This document shows, one piece after another, positions 33,980-42,243 of a stretch of DNA of 64,000 nt. Position numbers and translations under genes: made by a program. The DNA comes from Candidatus Tanganyikabacteria bacterium (lineage in GTDB: Bacteria; Cyanobacteriota; Sericytochromatia; S15B-MN24; VGJW01). The notes beneath the pieces are model-generated. The model had not been told where the DNA came from, ran no database searches, and saw only the letters and a list, made by a program, of their open reading frames with translations. The DNA lies in the NCBI GenBank assembly GCA_016867265.1, contig VGJW01000003.1, positions 62,001 through 126,000 of the forward strand. The letters are read 5' to 3'. Each line of letters starts with the position of its first letter. Position 1 is the stretch's first letter.

Positions 33980-35980
33980 TCATCCCCGTTGCCGCGTCGC
34001 GCGCCGGATGATGTCACGCAGGTCGTCGTCCATCGGTCGATGGAGGACGGGCAGGCCGCAAGCCCGTGCTTCCTCTTCTCGATTGGGCTGGCCAAGGGAC
34101 CATAGGGCATCGCAGGCCCGGTAGAGACTACCGATGGTGCTGCCGGTGAGCGCGGCGTCCACCAGTACGATGTCCGGGCCCGGAACCGGGTTGTCGGCCT
34201 CTTCGTCCACACACGCCACGAGACGTGCCTGCAGGTCCGGCCGACCGGGGGGCATCAGCAGGACGAGTGCCAGATCCAATCCAGCGGGGATGGCAGCCAG
34301 GAATTGGCGAACGGCTTGGCTCCAGGGGTCTTCCTGCCACTCCGGGCAGAGCAGCAGGCGTCGACCAGGTGCGTCGGGAAGCTCCAGCGCGGGGCCCGAG
34401 TCCGTCAGGTCGAGAGATGTTCGGTAGCGCCGGGGTGTTCGTCCCCGCCAACCGGCCCACTTCGCGACAGGATCGGCGATTTCAGCCGTATTCAGTACAC
34501 CGTCGACTTCCGGGTCGTTCGGCTTTCCTGCATGCGCAAACCACAGCCCCTGTCGGGGCGGATCGTTCTGCAGCGAGATGTCCGGCGGCTTGGAGAGCGT
34601 CTGGCCCGCTATCCGGGCTCCGTGGCGATCCAGGATCTCCACCTCGAGATCGTCCCGGCTTTCCGAAAGGTTGATCGTTCCGAGGTTGGCGGTCGATTCC
34701 AGCACGATCCGGAGGGCCGTCGGCCGCGCGCAGGCGTCCTGCGGCGGAGCTTTGCCTGCGTAGAGATCCTCCAGGCGGTCCAGATAGTCCCCGAAGCCGC
34801 GCGGTGGCCGGATGGCAGCTTGCCAGGTCGCGACCAGTTCCGGAGTGGCCATGACCCGGTTCATGGCATGGGCCAAGGCTTTCGGATCCCGAGCCGGGAA
34901 GAGGAGGCCATCGGTACCATCCCGGATGAAGTCAGGAATCCCGCCGATTCGTGCACCCAGAACGGGTACCCGCGCCGCATGGCTTTCCCAGATGGCGAGC
35001 GGGGCACAGTCGTCGGAGATGCTGGTCATCAGCATGACATCAATCCTTGCGAGAATGTCCGGGAGGTCGCCCGGCTTGTAGGCCCCGTGGATGCGCAAAC
35101 GACCCGGAGCGGCGTCCGCTTCGATGGTGGCTTTCAACTCCGGTGTCACGTCCCCGAAGACGTCGATGGTGCCCGCGCCTTCCATGTGGTGGGTGGCGGC
35201 GGCGATCAGACGGATGCCTTTCAGGGCGCTGACGGTGCCGAGTGTCCCGAAGCGGACGGGACCGGTCGGTGTCGCCGGGAGACGATGGGCGCCCACTTGG
35301 TTCCACAGCTTGTCGAAAGGTTCATGGCCTTGGAAGAGGAGGCGAATCTGGCCCGACGGGATGCCCTGCTGGATCAGGACGTCCCGCACGGACGTCGATG
35401 GTGCGAGCAGGGTGGTGCGCGTGCGGATGAGGGTCTCACGGAGCCCGGCGCGTCGTGTCACGAAAGCGGCTGCAAGCTCGGGATGCTTGTTGCAGGACCC
35501 GCACGCCGATCCGTTCCCGGGGCCGTCGCATCGGTCCAGGCGTGCATCGAGGAGGTAGAGGCTTGGACACGCGACCCAGTGGTTGTGGGGGGTGAACCAG
35601 GTCGGAATTCCCCGTTCCGAAAGGCTGGTGAGCAGGGATGCACCCAGCCCATGAAGGTTGTGGACGTGGGCGGCATCCGGTCGCCATGTGTCCAGCAGGT
35701 CCTCGAAAGCCTCTCGCACGGGGGGATCGTCGAGGTCCAGCAGGGGGTTGTCCACGGCGTGGAATGCAACCCGTCGATGATAGAGGCCGTGGAGCCTGAC
35801 GCCGGCATCTTCCCGATGGAGCATCCTGTAGGGACTGGAATCGTCCGGCAGTCTGCCCACGCCGGCGTGGAAGACCCGGACCTCGTGGCCACGACTCGCC
35901 AGTGCCTTGGCGATCGCGCGTGGCAGCATGGTGCCCCCGCCCGAGTCCTCCCAACCGAACATGACGAAGAGCAGGCGCAC
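33980..35980 (-). CDS. Glycosyltransferase, GT4-like, with C-terminal extension
   Basis: 666 residues. Residues 1-390 form a GT-B glycosyltransferase: FGWEDSGGGTMLPRAIAKAL at the N-terminus, AHVHNLHGLGASLL, TPHNHWVACPSLYLLD with a Cys cluster CDGPGNGSACGSCNKH, then the donor domain FGTLGTVSALKGI and PLAIWESHAARVPVLGARIGGIPDFI. Residues 400-666 are a second region with an alpha/beta fold whose end (LWSLGQPNREEEARACGLPVLHRP) resembles a partial GT-B donor site. The Cys-rich loop may bind a metal. It is the last gene of the minus-strand nonulosonate arm; upstream is a decayed aminotransferase. Donor and acceptor unknown. Confidence 0.82.
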   Translation of the reverse strand: MRLLFVMFGWEDSGGGTMLPRAIAKALASRGHEVRVFHAGVGRLPDDSSPYRMLHREDAGVRLHGLYHRRVAFHAVDNPLLDLDDPPVREAFEDLLDTWRPDAAHVHNLHGLGASLLTSLSERGIPTWFTPHNHWVACPSLYLLDARLDRCDGPGNGSACGSCNKHPELAAAFVTRRAGLRETLIRTRTTLLAPSTSVRDVLIQQGIPSGQIRLLFQGHEPFDKLWNQVGAHRLPATPTGPVRFGTLGTVSALKGIRLIAAATHHMEGAGTIDVFGDVTPELKATIEADAAPGRLRIHGAYKPGDLPDILARIDVMLMTSISDDCAPLAIWESHAARVPVLGARIGGIPDFIRDGTDGLLFPARDPKALAHAMNRVMATPELVATWQAAIRPPRGFGDYLDRLEDLYAGKAPPQDACARPTALRIVLESTANLGTINLSESRDDLEVEILDRHGARIAGQTLSKPPDISLQNDPPRQGLWFAHAGKPNDPEVDGVLNTAEIADPVAKWAGWRGRTPRRYRTSLDLTDSGPALELPDAPGRRLLLCPEWQEDPWSQAVRQFLAAIPAGLDLALVLLMPPGRPDLQARLVACVDEEADNPVPGPDIVLVDAALTGSTIGSLYRACDALWSLGQPNREEEARACGLPVLHRPMDDDLRDIIRRATRQRG

Positions 35981-35989
35981 GGTTCAGCG

Positions 35990-36420
35990 GACCTTCAAGA
36001 GCGGCACTAGGGGCTTGCAGCGCAGCAGGGTTTCCACGCGATGTTGGCGCACGGCTTCGACCAGTATATGCAGGACGTCGTCGCGCTCAGGCGGTTCCTT
36101 CTGAACCGGAGCGTGTCTGCGCAGCCCACCGTGCGGACGTTTGATGCCGCGCCTCCTGACTTGACCGGGCGCGGGAGGATGGCTTGGAGATCCTCCGCCA
36201 GCTGGCACAGTACGACGTTTATGCCATGCGGGTCTGAGCGAACCAGGATCGCAAACGCAAGCCTTCCGGTCGAGTCCAGCATCCTGTTGCCGTCCACATC
36301 CTGGAATCAGCAGTCTTCTCACTGTTGGATGCGGTCGGGCGATACGTCTCATGGGAACCAAGACAGGCTCACGTTGAACATTTGCGAGCCAAGGGGACTG
36401 AACCAGACTACAGGTTCGAT
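35990..36420 (-). pseudogene. Decayed class III aminotransferase (GSA-aminomutase-like), N-terminal part
   Basis: Broken frames on the minus strand still show, in order, LGSQMFNVSLSWFP (near 36385), a stop, DVSPDRIQ-like codons in another frame, DVDGNRMLD (near 36300), then AFAIL.RSDP..NVVLCQLAEDLQAILPRP and a degraded LRF..N..SATT segment. This order matches class III PLP aminotransferases of the glutamate-1-semialdehyde aminomutase group, which often sit next to an SpsF-type gene in glycan clusters. Stops and frame changes interrupt it and the catalytic C-terminal half is absent. 36420-36615, between this remnant and the SpsF-like gene, has no recognised coding content. Confidence 0.6.
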
Positions 36421-36615
36421 CGGGGCCTCGGCTTGCGAAAATGACGGCGTCTGGAGTGCCCCTCGTGGTGGCGTCCCGGGAGTTCAGGAAGCTTTCCTGG
36501 ACGGTGACGGCCAATGCATTGTTGTCCGACAAGCCGTTTACGACGTCACGATTGCGATGCAACCGGCTATCACCCATATTGTCGAGGAAGGCTGCACTCC
36601 GGGGATGGCCCCGGT

Positions 36616-37368
36616 TCATGTCGATTCCCGGGAGAGGGAAGGCCTGGAACCCTCATGGTGCAGAATGCCCCCGTTAAGTGCCAACCAGTCTGGGTGGGCC
36701 TCAAGGAGGTTCAGGATGTCGTTGAGATCGAAGTCCGGCCTTTCGGGCAGCAGCGCTGCATAGATGCGGCATACCAGTTCGAAGTCCTGTGGTTCGTCCA
36801 CGGTGAGCCTTAGGCCGGAAAGGTCGCGTGGTGCCCTTAGGGCACCGTGACTGAATCGCTCGGGTTGCCGACGAAGGAAGGGGGTCACGTGCTCCCGGTC
36901 TGACGGGCGGTGGGCTTCGCGAAAGGCACTGCGCAGGGCGTCCATGCGGATGACTTCCACGTCCATGCCGACCGGCCACGTCCGGGGTTCTATGTTGGAA
37001 AAGTAGTCGCGCTTCGCCTGTACGGCACCGTCCACCGTGCGGTCGATCAGGCCGGGATCTGCCAGCGGGCAGTCCCCTGTCAGGCGGATCACCCAAGAGG
37101 CAGCGTAGGCTTCGGCTGCATGCATATAGCGCGTCAGCACGTCCTCGAGGGGACCCCGATATACGGTATGGCCTTCGTTCTGACACCAAGCAACCAAGGG
37201 ATCGTCGGAGGCATCAGTGGATGTGGCGACGATCACTCGATCGAGGGAACGGCAGCGTGCGAGGCGTTCAAGATGTCGCCCCAGCATCGGTACGCCCAGT
37301 ATATGCTTCAGCACTTTGCCGGGAAGTCGTTGAGAGCTCATTCTCGCTTGGAGAAGGGCGATTTTCAT
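36616..37368 (-). CDS. SpsF-type nucleotidyltransferase, candidate CMP-nonulosonate synthetase
   Basis: 250 residues. COG1861/SpsF-type fold: ALLQARMSSQRLPGKVL (nucleotide loop with the Arg..Lys pair), VPMLGRHLERLARC, VIVATSTDASDDPL, GPLEDVLTRYMHAAE, VIRLTGDCPLADP and VDEPQDFELVCRIY. Relatives are cytidylyltransferase-like proteins (KdsB/NeuA superfamily). In this locus it is the only candidate to activate the nonulosonate as a CMP sugar, but SpsF proteins also pair with class III aminotransferases for other sugars, and a remnant of such a gene lies directly downstream. The ATG at 37368 is preferred to the earlier in-frame start. Confidence 0.82.
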   Translation of the reverse strand: MKIALLQARMSSQRLPGKVLKHILGVPMLGRHLERLARCRSLDRVIVATSTDASDDPLVAWCQNEGHTVYRGPLEDVLTRYMHAAEAYAASWVIRLTGDCPLADPGLIDRTVDGAVQAKRDYFSNIEPRTWPVGMDVEVIRMDALRSAFREAHRPSDREHVTPFLRRQPERFSHGALRAPRDLSGLRLTVDEPQDFELVCRIYAALLPERPDFDLNDILNLLEAHPDWLALNGGILHHEGSRPSLSREST

Positions 37369-37711
37369 GGCTGGGACCACCGATCTGGCTGCATTAGATT
37401 GCCTACCAGACTGTCCTGCGCTGCTCGGGCCAAGTCCGGATTCGCACAGGCTGCGCGATGAATCACCGGGAAGTCGAATATGGATCGCCCGAGGCGCTTA
37501 GCCCGGTGCTGGATTGCTGACTTGGCGTTAAGGGTCGAGATTCGCGTTTGCAGGTTCGTCAAGATGGGTGTTGCTGCCCTGTCCAGCACTCCGATTTCGG
37601 CGGCTTTCGGCGCATCCAGCAGCCTTTCCGTGCTGCGTGTCCCGACTGGCCCTGGCCCGTCGGGGTCCAAGGCAGGCATTCTTTCTCTGGTTTGCCCTGT
37701 CGCGGAACTGG
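37369..37711. other. Gap between pseI and the SpsF-type gene
   Basis: 343 bp on the transcribed strand of the minus arm. No known family was recognised in any frame. A long overlapping open frame passes through it from within pseI but looks like a by-product of high GC. It could be the scar of a lost gene. Confidence 0.4.
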
Positions 37712-38791
37712 TCACGGGGCACCTGCCGGACTTTGCAGCAGGGGCCAGTCGAGCGGGGTGCCCTTGCGCACCGGGACTGTCGTTCTCAGGCCCAGAACCT
37801 GGTCCAGGTGCCTCGGGCTCAGGCCATGGCCGGGCCGAATCGCACGGACATTGCTTTCGGTCAGGAGCGCGCCGGCCTCGAGATCCTCGACGATATAGAG
37901 CGAGCGGCGGAACAACGTGGACGGACGCTCGACCTCGGAGACGCCATACCGGACTTCCCCAAGAGCCTCCCACGCGCGTTCGGTCTCGACCACCAGCGCG
38001 GCCATTTCCTCGGGTTCGAGCGAGAAGGAGGCGTCTACGCCGCCGTCGGCGCGGCGCAGCGTGAAGTGCTTCTCGATGACGACCGCGCCAAGTGCGATCG
38101 ATGCCGTCGCAGCCCCGATGCCGCCCGTGTGGTCCGAGAGGCCGACGTGCGTGCCGAATGCCTCGCGAAGATGGGGAATGGTCCGAAGGTTGCTGTTTCG
38201 GGCCGCTGCGGGGTAGGTGCTGGTGCACTTCAGGAGGACGAGTTGCTGGCAGCCATTCGTCCGAAGCACCCGGACGGCGTCGTCGAGTTCGGCCAGCGAG
38301 GCCATGCCTGTCGACATGATCACGGGCTTCCCGGTGCGTGCCACCCTTGCAAGCAGGCGCAGGTCCGGCACCTCGAACGACGCGATCTTGTAGGCGGGTA
38401 CGTCGAGGGATTCGAGCAGGTCGACCGCCGTCGCGTCGAACGGGGTGCTGAAACAGAGCATTCCGAGGTCGGCACAGCGCTGCATCAGGGGGGCGTGCCA
38501 CGCCCACGGGGTGTGGGCTTCCTGATAGAGCTCGTGCAGGTTTCGGCCGAACCACGGGCTGTCAGGATTGGTGATCTCGAAATCGCCGCCCCGCACGTCG
38601 AGCGTCATCGTGTCGGCGGTATAGGTCTGCAGTTTCAGAGCGTGTGCCCCGGCGCGGGCCGCCGCGTCCACGATGGCGAGGGCGCGCTCGAGCGACTGAT
38701 TGTGGTTGCCGGACATCTCGGCGATGACCAAGGGGGGGGCGTCGGGTCCAATTGTGCGCTGGCCGATGCGGAAACTCGGAATTGCCGTCAA
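37712..38791 (-). CDS. pseI: Nonulosonate synthase, PseI/NeuB family
   Basis: About 359 residues from a TTG start that overlaps the stop of the deacetylase gene (TTGA). NeuB-type barrel motifs: PPLVIAEMSGNHNQSLERAL, AGAHALKLQTYTADTMTLD, GMLCFSTPFDATAVDLLE, KIASFEVPDL, VIMSTGMAS, LKCTSTYPA, GLSDHTGG and VIEKHFTLRRADGGVDASFSLEP. The C-terminal 60 residues are an SAF antifreeze-like domain (RRSLYIVEDLEAGALLT). It condenses PEP with the free 6-deoxy diamino hexose released by PseG. The AEMSGNHNQ and YxADTxT elements favour PseI over NeuB/LegI. A G8 run (38732-38739) lies within the 5' coding part. Confidence 0.92.
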   Translation of the reverse strand: MTAIPSFRIGQRTIGPDAPPLVIAEMSGNHNQSLERALAIVDAAARAGAHALKLQTYTADTMTLDVRGGDFEITNPDSPWFGRNLHELYQEAHTPWAWHAPLMQRCADLGMLCFSTPFDATAVDLLESLDVPAYKIASFEVPDLRLLARVARTGKPVIMSTGMASLAELDDAVRVLRTNGCQQLVLLKCTSTYPAAARNSNLRTIPHLREAFGTHVGLSDHTGGIGAATASIALGAVVIEKHFTLRRADGGVDASFSLEPEEMAALVVETERAWEALGEVRYGVSEVERPSTLFRRSLYIVEDLEAGALLTESNVRAIRPGHGLSPRHLDQVLGLRTTVPVRKGTPLDWPLLQSPAGAP

Positions 38792-39480
38792 GGGTGGCCC
38801 CCTTCCCTGAGAACCCGGCGCAAGGTCACGAAGGCTTCGGCTGCCTCGACACCCACCTGATGACCACGGTGGCGGATGCGGGTCTCCCACGCCTCTCGGG
38901 AGCGGGTGTGAGGGTGTTCCCTCAGTTCTTCTGCATAGCAGTCGAGCGCCCTGCGGGCCGGTCCGAGATCGGTCGAGACTTCGACCCATGTGTCAGGCAG
39001 GAAGGGGGGGGTGACGGCAGGTGAGGACCATTCGGTCGCGCTGGCGACCTCGAAGGCAAGCAGGGCCGTGCAGCGCTCCCCCGGTTGCGGTCGAAACGCC
39101 GTCATGACGGCCTGTGAAGCGAGGCGATGGTCGATGTTCAAGTCCCCACCGTGGTGCGTATAGACTACGTCCGGCAGGAAGGTGTGCTTGCAGTGTTCGA
39201 TGAACCGCGTGAGGTGGAGAAGGGGAACGGTATCCAAAGCGTTGTCCGGAAATCGCCCGAAGCCCAAGATATCGATGCCGAGGTGTCTTGCCGCCACAGA
39301 AGCCGCCTGCTCCCGGCGCCGGATGGAAGTCTCGTCGATTGCGCCGCGTGAGGAGACCCCCTCGCCGAGGAAGAGCACGCCTACCTTATCGCCTTGGCGC
39401 GTGTGCCGATGCAAGGTTCCAGCCATCCCGAGCACCTCGTCATCGGGATGGGCTGCCACCACCAGTACCTTGCGACTCAC
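38788..39480 (-). CDS. PIG-L family N-deacetylase
   Basis: 230 residues from GTG 39480, one base after the stop of the upstream formyltransferase-like gene. Zinc motif AHPDDEVLG (His11, Asp13, Asp14) and the second site THHGGDLNIDHR are those of GlcNAc-PI de-N-acetylase/LmbE proteins. These remove acetyl groups from amino sugars. In a nonulosonate pathway it may free an amino group so that a formyl or other acyl group can be installed. Tight coupling upstream (1 bp) and downstream (TTGA overlap with pseI) supports a pathway role. A C8/G8 homopolymer (39004-39011) lies in the coding sequence. Confidence 0.88.
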   Translation of the reverse strand: MSRKVLVVAAHPDDEVLGMAGTLHRHTRQGDKVGVLFLGEGVSSRGAIDETSIRRREQAASVAARHLGIDILGFGRFPDNALDTVPLLHLTRFIEHCKHTFLPDVVYTHHGGDLNIDHRLASQAVMTAFRPQPGERCTALLAFEVASATEWSSPAVTPPFLPDTWVEVSTDLGPARRALDCYAEELREHPHTRSREAWETRIRHRGHQVGVEAAEAFVTLRRVLREGGHP

Positions 39481-39481
39481 G

Positions 39482-40174
39482 TCAGGGTTGCTCCCGCATG
39501 ACCATTCGGACGGATGCGCGGAGTTCTTCAGTGCCGGCATGGGCTTCGCGGAAATAGATCCGGAAGGGGCCGACATCCAGAAAGGCATGCGGATACCCTT
39601 CTGCGTCCAGCATCCGGACGTGATCGTAGACCTGTGACAGGCTTTGCAATGCGCTCATCGAAGACTCCTCTGGCCGCCTCCGCTTGAAGACCGTCACCTC
39701 GCCACTTTGTGGCATCGGCTCGGGTTTCTCGATCAGGATGGTGGCGATCATGTCCTCGATGAGGGCATAGGCCCGGCTGTAGATTTGCTCGGCCGAGCCC
39801 TCGAGGCTCAGGGGGCGCTTGATGTAGACGGGTCCCGCATCCATTTCCGCGACACACCGCAGGGCTGACATCTGCGTGTCCCGGTGCCCACGGAGGATCA
39901 GATTCTGGAGCGGTGAGCCACCGCGACCATAGGGCAGGTCCGTCATGTGGAAGATGACGCACGTGTAGCGGGAGAAGATGGTTTCAGGAATGCGATGGGA
40001 CCAATGGGGGAAGAATATGAAGCCGGGATTCAACTCATTGAGACGTTCGATCGAGAGCGACGTCGGTTCCTCGACGAGGAGGAAGCGGCAGCCGGTACGT
40101 GCCTCCAGTCGCTCGACCGCAGCCCTGAATGTGTCCGGACGGCGCGACGCGATAATGTGCAGCAAGGTTCTCAC
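39482..40174 (-). CDS. Formyltransferase-like protein, altered active site
   Basis: 230 residues, GTG start. The formyltransferase fold is recognisable from FFPHWSHRIPETIFSRYTCVIFHMTDLPYGRGGSPLQN (around residues 54-91) and AEMDAGPVYIKRPLSL. In canonical 10-formyl-THF sugar formyltransferases the triad is Asn-His-Asp; here His76 and Asp112 are kept but the Asn position is Ile74. Residues 150-230 are a small C-terminal domain. It lies 21 bp downstream of pseG. It may transfer a formyl group with an altered mechanism, use another acyl donor, or act as a partner of the second formyltransferase in this operon. Confidence 0.75.
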   Translation of the reverse strand: MRTLLHIIASRRPDTFRAAVERLEARTGCRFLLVEEPTSLSIERLNELNPGFIFFPHWSHRIPETIFSRYTCVIFHMTDLPYGRGGSPLQNLILRGHRDTQMSALRCVAEMDAGPVYIKRPLSLEGSAEQIYSRAYALIEDMIATILIEKPEPMPQSGEVTVFKRRRPEESSMSALQSLSQVYDHVRMLDAEGYPHAFLDVGPFRIYFREAHAGTEELRASVRMVMREQP

Positions 40175-40195
40175 CTCGGATCGTGATCCCCGCCA

Positions 40196-41353
40196 TTATC
40201 CACGCTGAGATGCCTCGCTGATGACCGATTGAACCGATTCCTCCGCCGCCATCGGGTTGGCGTGCCAGGCGAGGTCTTCGAGGAGCGCATCGACCACGCG
40301 GCCGGCACCGAGCCCATCCACGAGGCCTCGGCCACGCAGGGCGAGGTGGCGCCTTCGGCCAGGGTGGGTCCACAGGGTCCGGATATGGCGCTTGATGTCG
40401 TCCGAGGTCAGTTCGTCCGCCCGACCCATGAGGTGCACGTAACCGGCTTGATGGAGGGCTTCGGCGCATGCTTCCTGATTCTCGGCGATCGTGGCGACGA
40501 TCGAAGGCAGGCCCATCAGGAAACGCTCCCATTGAGTCGACCCGCCAGCCCCGAGGGCGAGGTCGGCCTGGCGCATCAGGCGCGGCATGTTCGAGCCCAC
40601 CCCGGTCATGGGGGGATAGCCGAGATGGGTGGCTTCCCTCGCTATGGCGGCACTGGCCGGGTCCGTGGCGCCGACCAGTACCGTGACAAGGCGGGGTGGA
40701 AAGCCCAGGCTTGCCAGTGCGCGCAGCGCCATCAGTGTCAGACCGTATCGGTCCGATCCGCCGAAGTAGACCAGGACCCGTGGGCGACCCGAGTGCGTAC
40801 GCTTGCCGACGCGTTCGTGACGGACGAACTCTCGGCGCAGCGGCGCGAACCGCGGTCCGAGCAGCAGCAGGCAGTCCTCAGGGACAAGCGCCCGATAGCG
40901 TCCTGCCGGATCGACATGAAAGTTGGGGTCGAGCAGAATCCGGGTCGCGTGCGGCCTGTTGGCCAGATCGTCGATGGTGAGCATGCGTCGGACGAGGGGG
41001 GCGACGGCACGCTCCCATTCTGCACCCAGGCCATAATGATCGACGATCATCGCGTCCCAAGGGCCTGAATCCTCGAGGACGCCGCGGGTCTCGGCGGCAT
41101 CCTCTTCCTCGCTGCAGCCGAGGGCACCCGATTCCGGGCGGGCATTCCCGGCGATCGCGGTGGCGGGGAGCCTGGCGACCCGGATGTCCTGCGTGCGCTC
41201 GACCCAGTCGCAGAGATGCCCCGGCAGGCTGCGGCTGATCATCAGTACCTCGCAGCCACGATGCCTGAGCGTCCGCGCCAGGACGAGGCAACGCATCAGG
41301 TGTCCGGTGCCCAGCACGTGAGAGGCGTCGACCCGCAAGGCGATCTTGGCCAT
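40196..41353 (-). CDS. pseG: UDP-sugar hydrolase, PseG-like
   Basis: 385 residues from ATG 41353, whose A is shared with the upstream stop (TGATG). The N-terminal motif LRVDASHVLGTGHLMRCL contains the catalytic His18 of PseG enzymes; then VDHYGLGAEWERA, LTIDDLANRPHA, VYFGGSDRYGLTL and the donor-binding loop LALGAGGSTQWERFLMGLPSIV with Glu. The fold is MurG-like GT-B. It removes UDP from the diacyl-amino 6-deoxy hexose before condensation by PseI. The C-terminal 30 residues are extra. Some PseG proteins are fused to the PseH acetyltransferase; this one is not. Confidence 0.92.
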   Translation of the reverse strand: MAKIALRVDASHVLGTGHLMRCLVLARTLRHRGCEVLMISRSLPGHLCDWVERTQDIRVARLPATAIAGNARPESGALGCSEEEDAAETRGVLEDSGPWDAMIVDHYGLGAEWERAVAPLVRRMLTIDDLANRPHATRILLDPNFHVDPAGRYRALVPEDCLLLLGPRFAPLRREFVRHERVGKRTHSGRPRVLVYFGGSDRYGLTLMALRALASLGFPPRLVTVLVGATDPASAAIAREATHLGYPPMTGVGSNMPRLMRQADLALGAGGSTQWERFLMGLPSIVATIAENQEACAEALHQAGYVHLMGRADELTSDDIKRHIRTLWTHPGRRRHLALRGRGLVDGLGAGRVVDALLEDLAWHANPMAAEESVQSVISEASQRG

Positions 41354-42144
41354 CAGTCCATCTTGGCTGACGGCGGGGGCCATGTGCCGCGCAGGATGGC
41401 TGCCATCCGGGTCGCATCAAGCGGCATGCCGTCGGTCCAACGCTTGTCCACGTCATCGGCCATGGCGCGCAGCATCCTGGGGTCCGCAAGCAATGCGCGC
41501 CTGAGGATGGCCTTATCTCGGACCGGATCCAGCGAACACGCCGGATCGGCGAGAAGCACCCCGAGCACGCGCGCGGCATCTTCCGAGGCCTGTCGATGCA
41601 AGCCTGCTATCGCCTCCGCGATGTTGGCGTCCCAGCCACCCGCCCACTCGGGAAGTTGAGCGGATCTGTGGTACGAGCCGGGTCCTCCTTGCGGTTTGGC
41701 AACCAACTGACCGTCAAGGTACGCGTCAAGATGCTCGAGGAAGAGGTCCTCGGCTTCGCGAAGCAATCTCACCCAGGCCTTCCTGAAGGTCAGGCGTTCA
41801 GGGTCGAGGGTGATCCCCCGCTGCAACAGGAGTGCACCCGTATCAAGTCCCGGTTCGATTTCGTGGAGAGTCACACCGTGGGGGGTTCCGTCGTGGAAGG
41901 CCCAGAAATTCGGGTGCCTGCCCCTGTTCCACGGGAGCATCGAGATGTGGAGGTTGACGCCCTTGCGGGGCAACCTCGCCAGCTGGTGCCCGGGGATGAG
42001 ATGCGGGTAGCCGAAGCTGACGAGCCCGTCCACCTCCGGCATCTCGGTCAGCGGCTCCATGGTCTGGAGGACCTCGACGCCCTTCTTCTCCAGGGCAGGC
42101 AGGATGGCCGAGTCCGGATAGCCGCAGAACAGGAGTCGTGGCAT
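41353..42144 (-). CDS. Sugar N-formyltransferase, canonical triad
   Basis: 263 residues. Residues 1-150 match the catalytic domain of methionyl-tRNA/sugar formyltransferases: GVNLHISMLPWNRGRHPNFWAF with Asn64 and His66, then HEIEPGLDTGALLLQR with Asp101, giving the complete Asn-His-Asp triad. The 110-residue C-terminal part (from about 150) is helical and not recognised. The family uses 10-formyl-tetrahydrofolate to formylate an amino sugar. It is the first gene of the minus-strand nonulosonate arm and overlaps pseG by one base, so its substrate is most likely the PseC product or a later intermediate. An N-formylated nonulosonate is inferred. Confidence 0.85.
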   Translation of the reverse strand: MPRLLFCGYPDSAILPALEKKGVEVLQTMEPLTEMPEVDGLVSFGYPHLIPGHQLARLPRKGVNLHISMLPWNRGRHPNFWAFHDGTPHGVTLHEIEPGLDTGALLLQRGITLDPERLTFRKAWVRLLREAEDLFLEHLDAYLDGQLVAKPQGGPGSYHRSAQLPEWAGGWDANIAEAIAGLHRQASEDAARVLGVLLADPACSLDPVRDKAILRRALLADPRMLRAMADDVDKRWTDGMPLDATRMAAILRGTWPPPSAKMD

Positions 42145-42243
42145 GCCTCAAGAGCTTAGCCCCCGGATGCTCCGGCGGCAAACTTAAACGCCCCTTGAGC
42201 CTTGCATAAGAACCTGCGGCAGGTCGTCTGCCGATATTCCGGT

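Noticed and set aside
34304-36010. 568-codon plus-strand open frame opposite the GT4 gene
   Set aside because: The minus-strand protein has clear GT-B motifs; the plus frame has none and no ribosome binding site.
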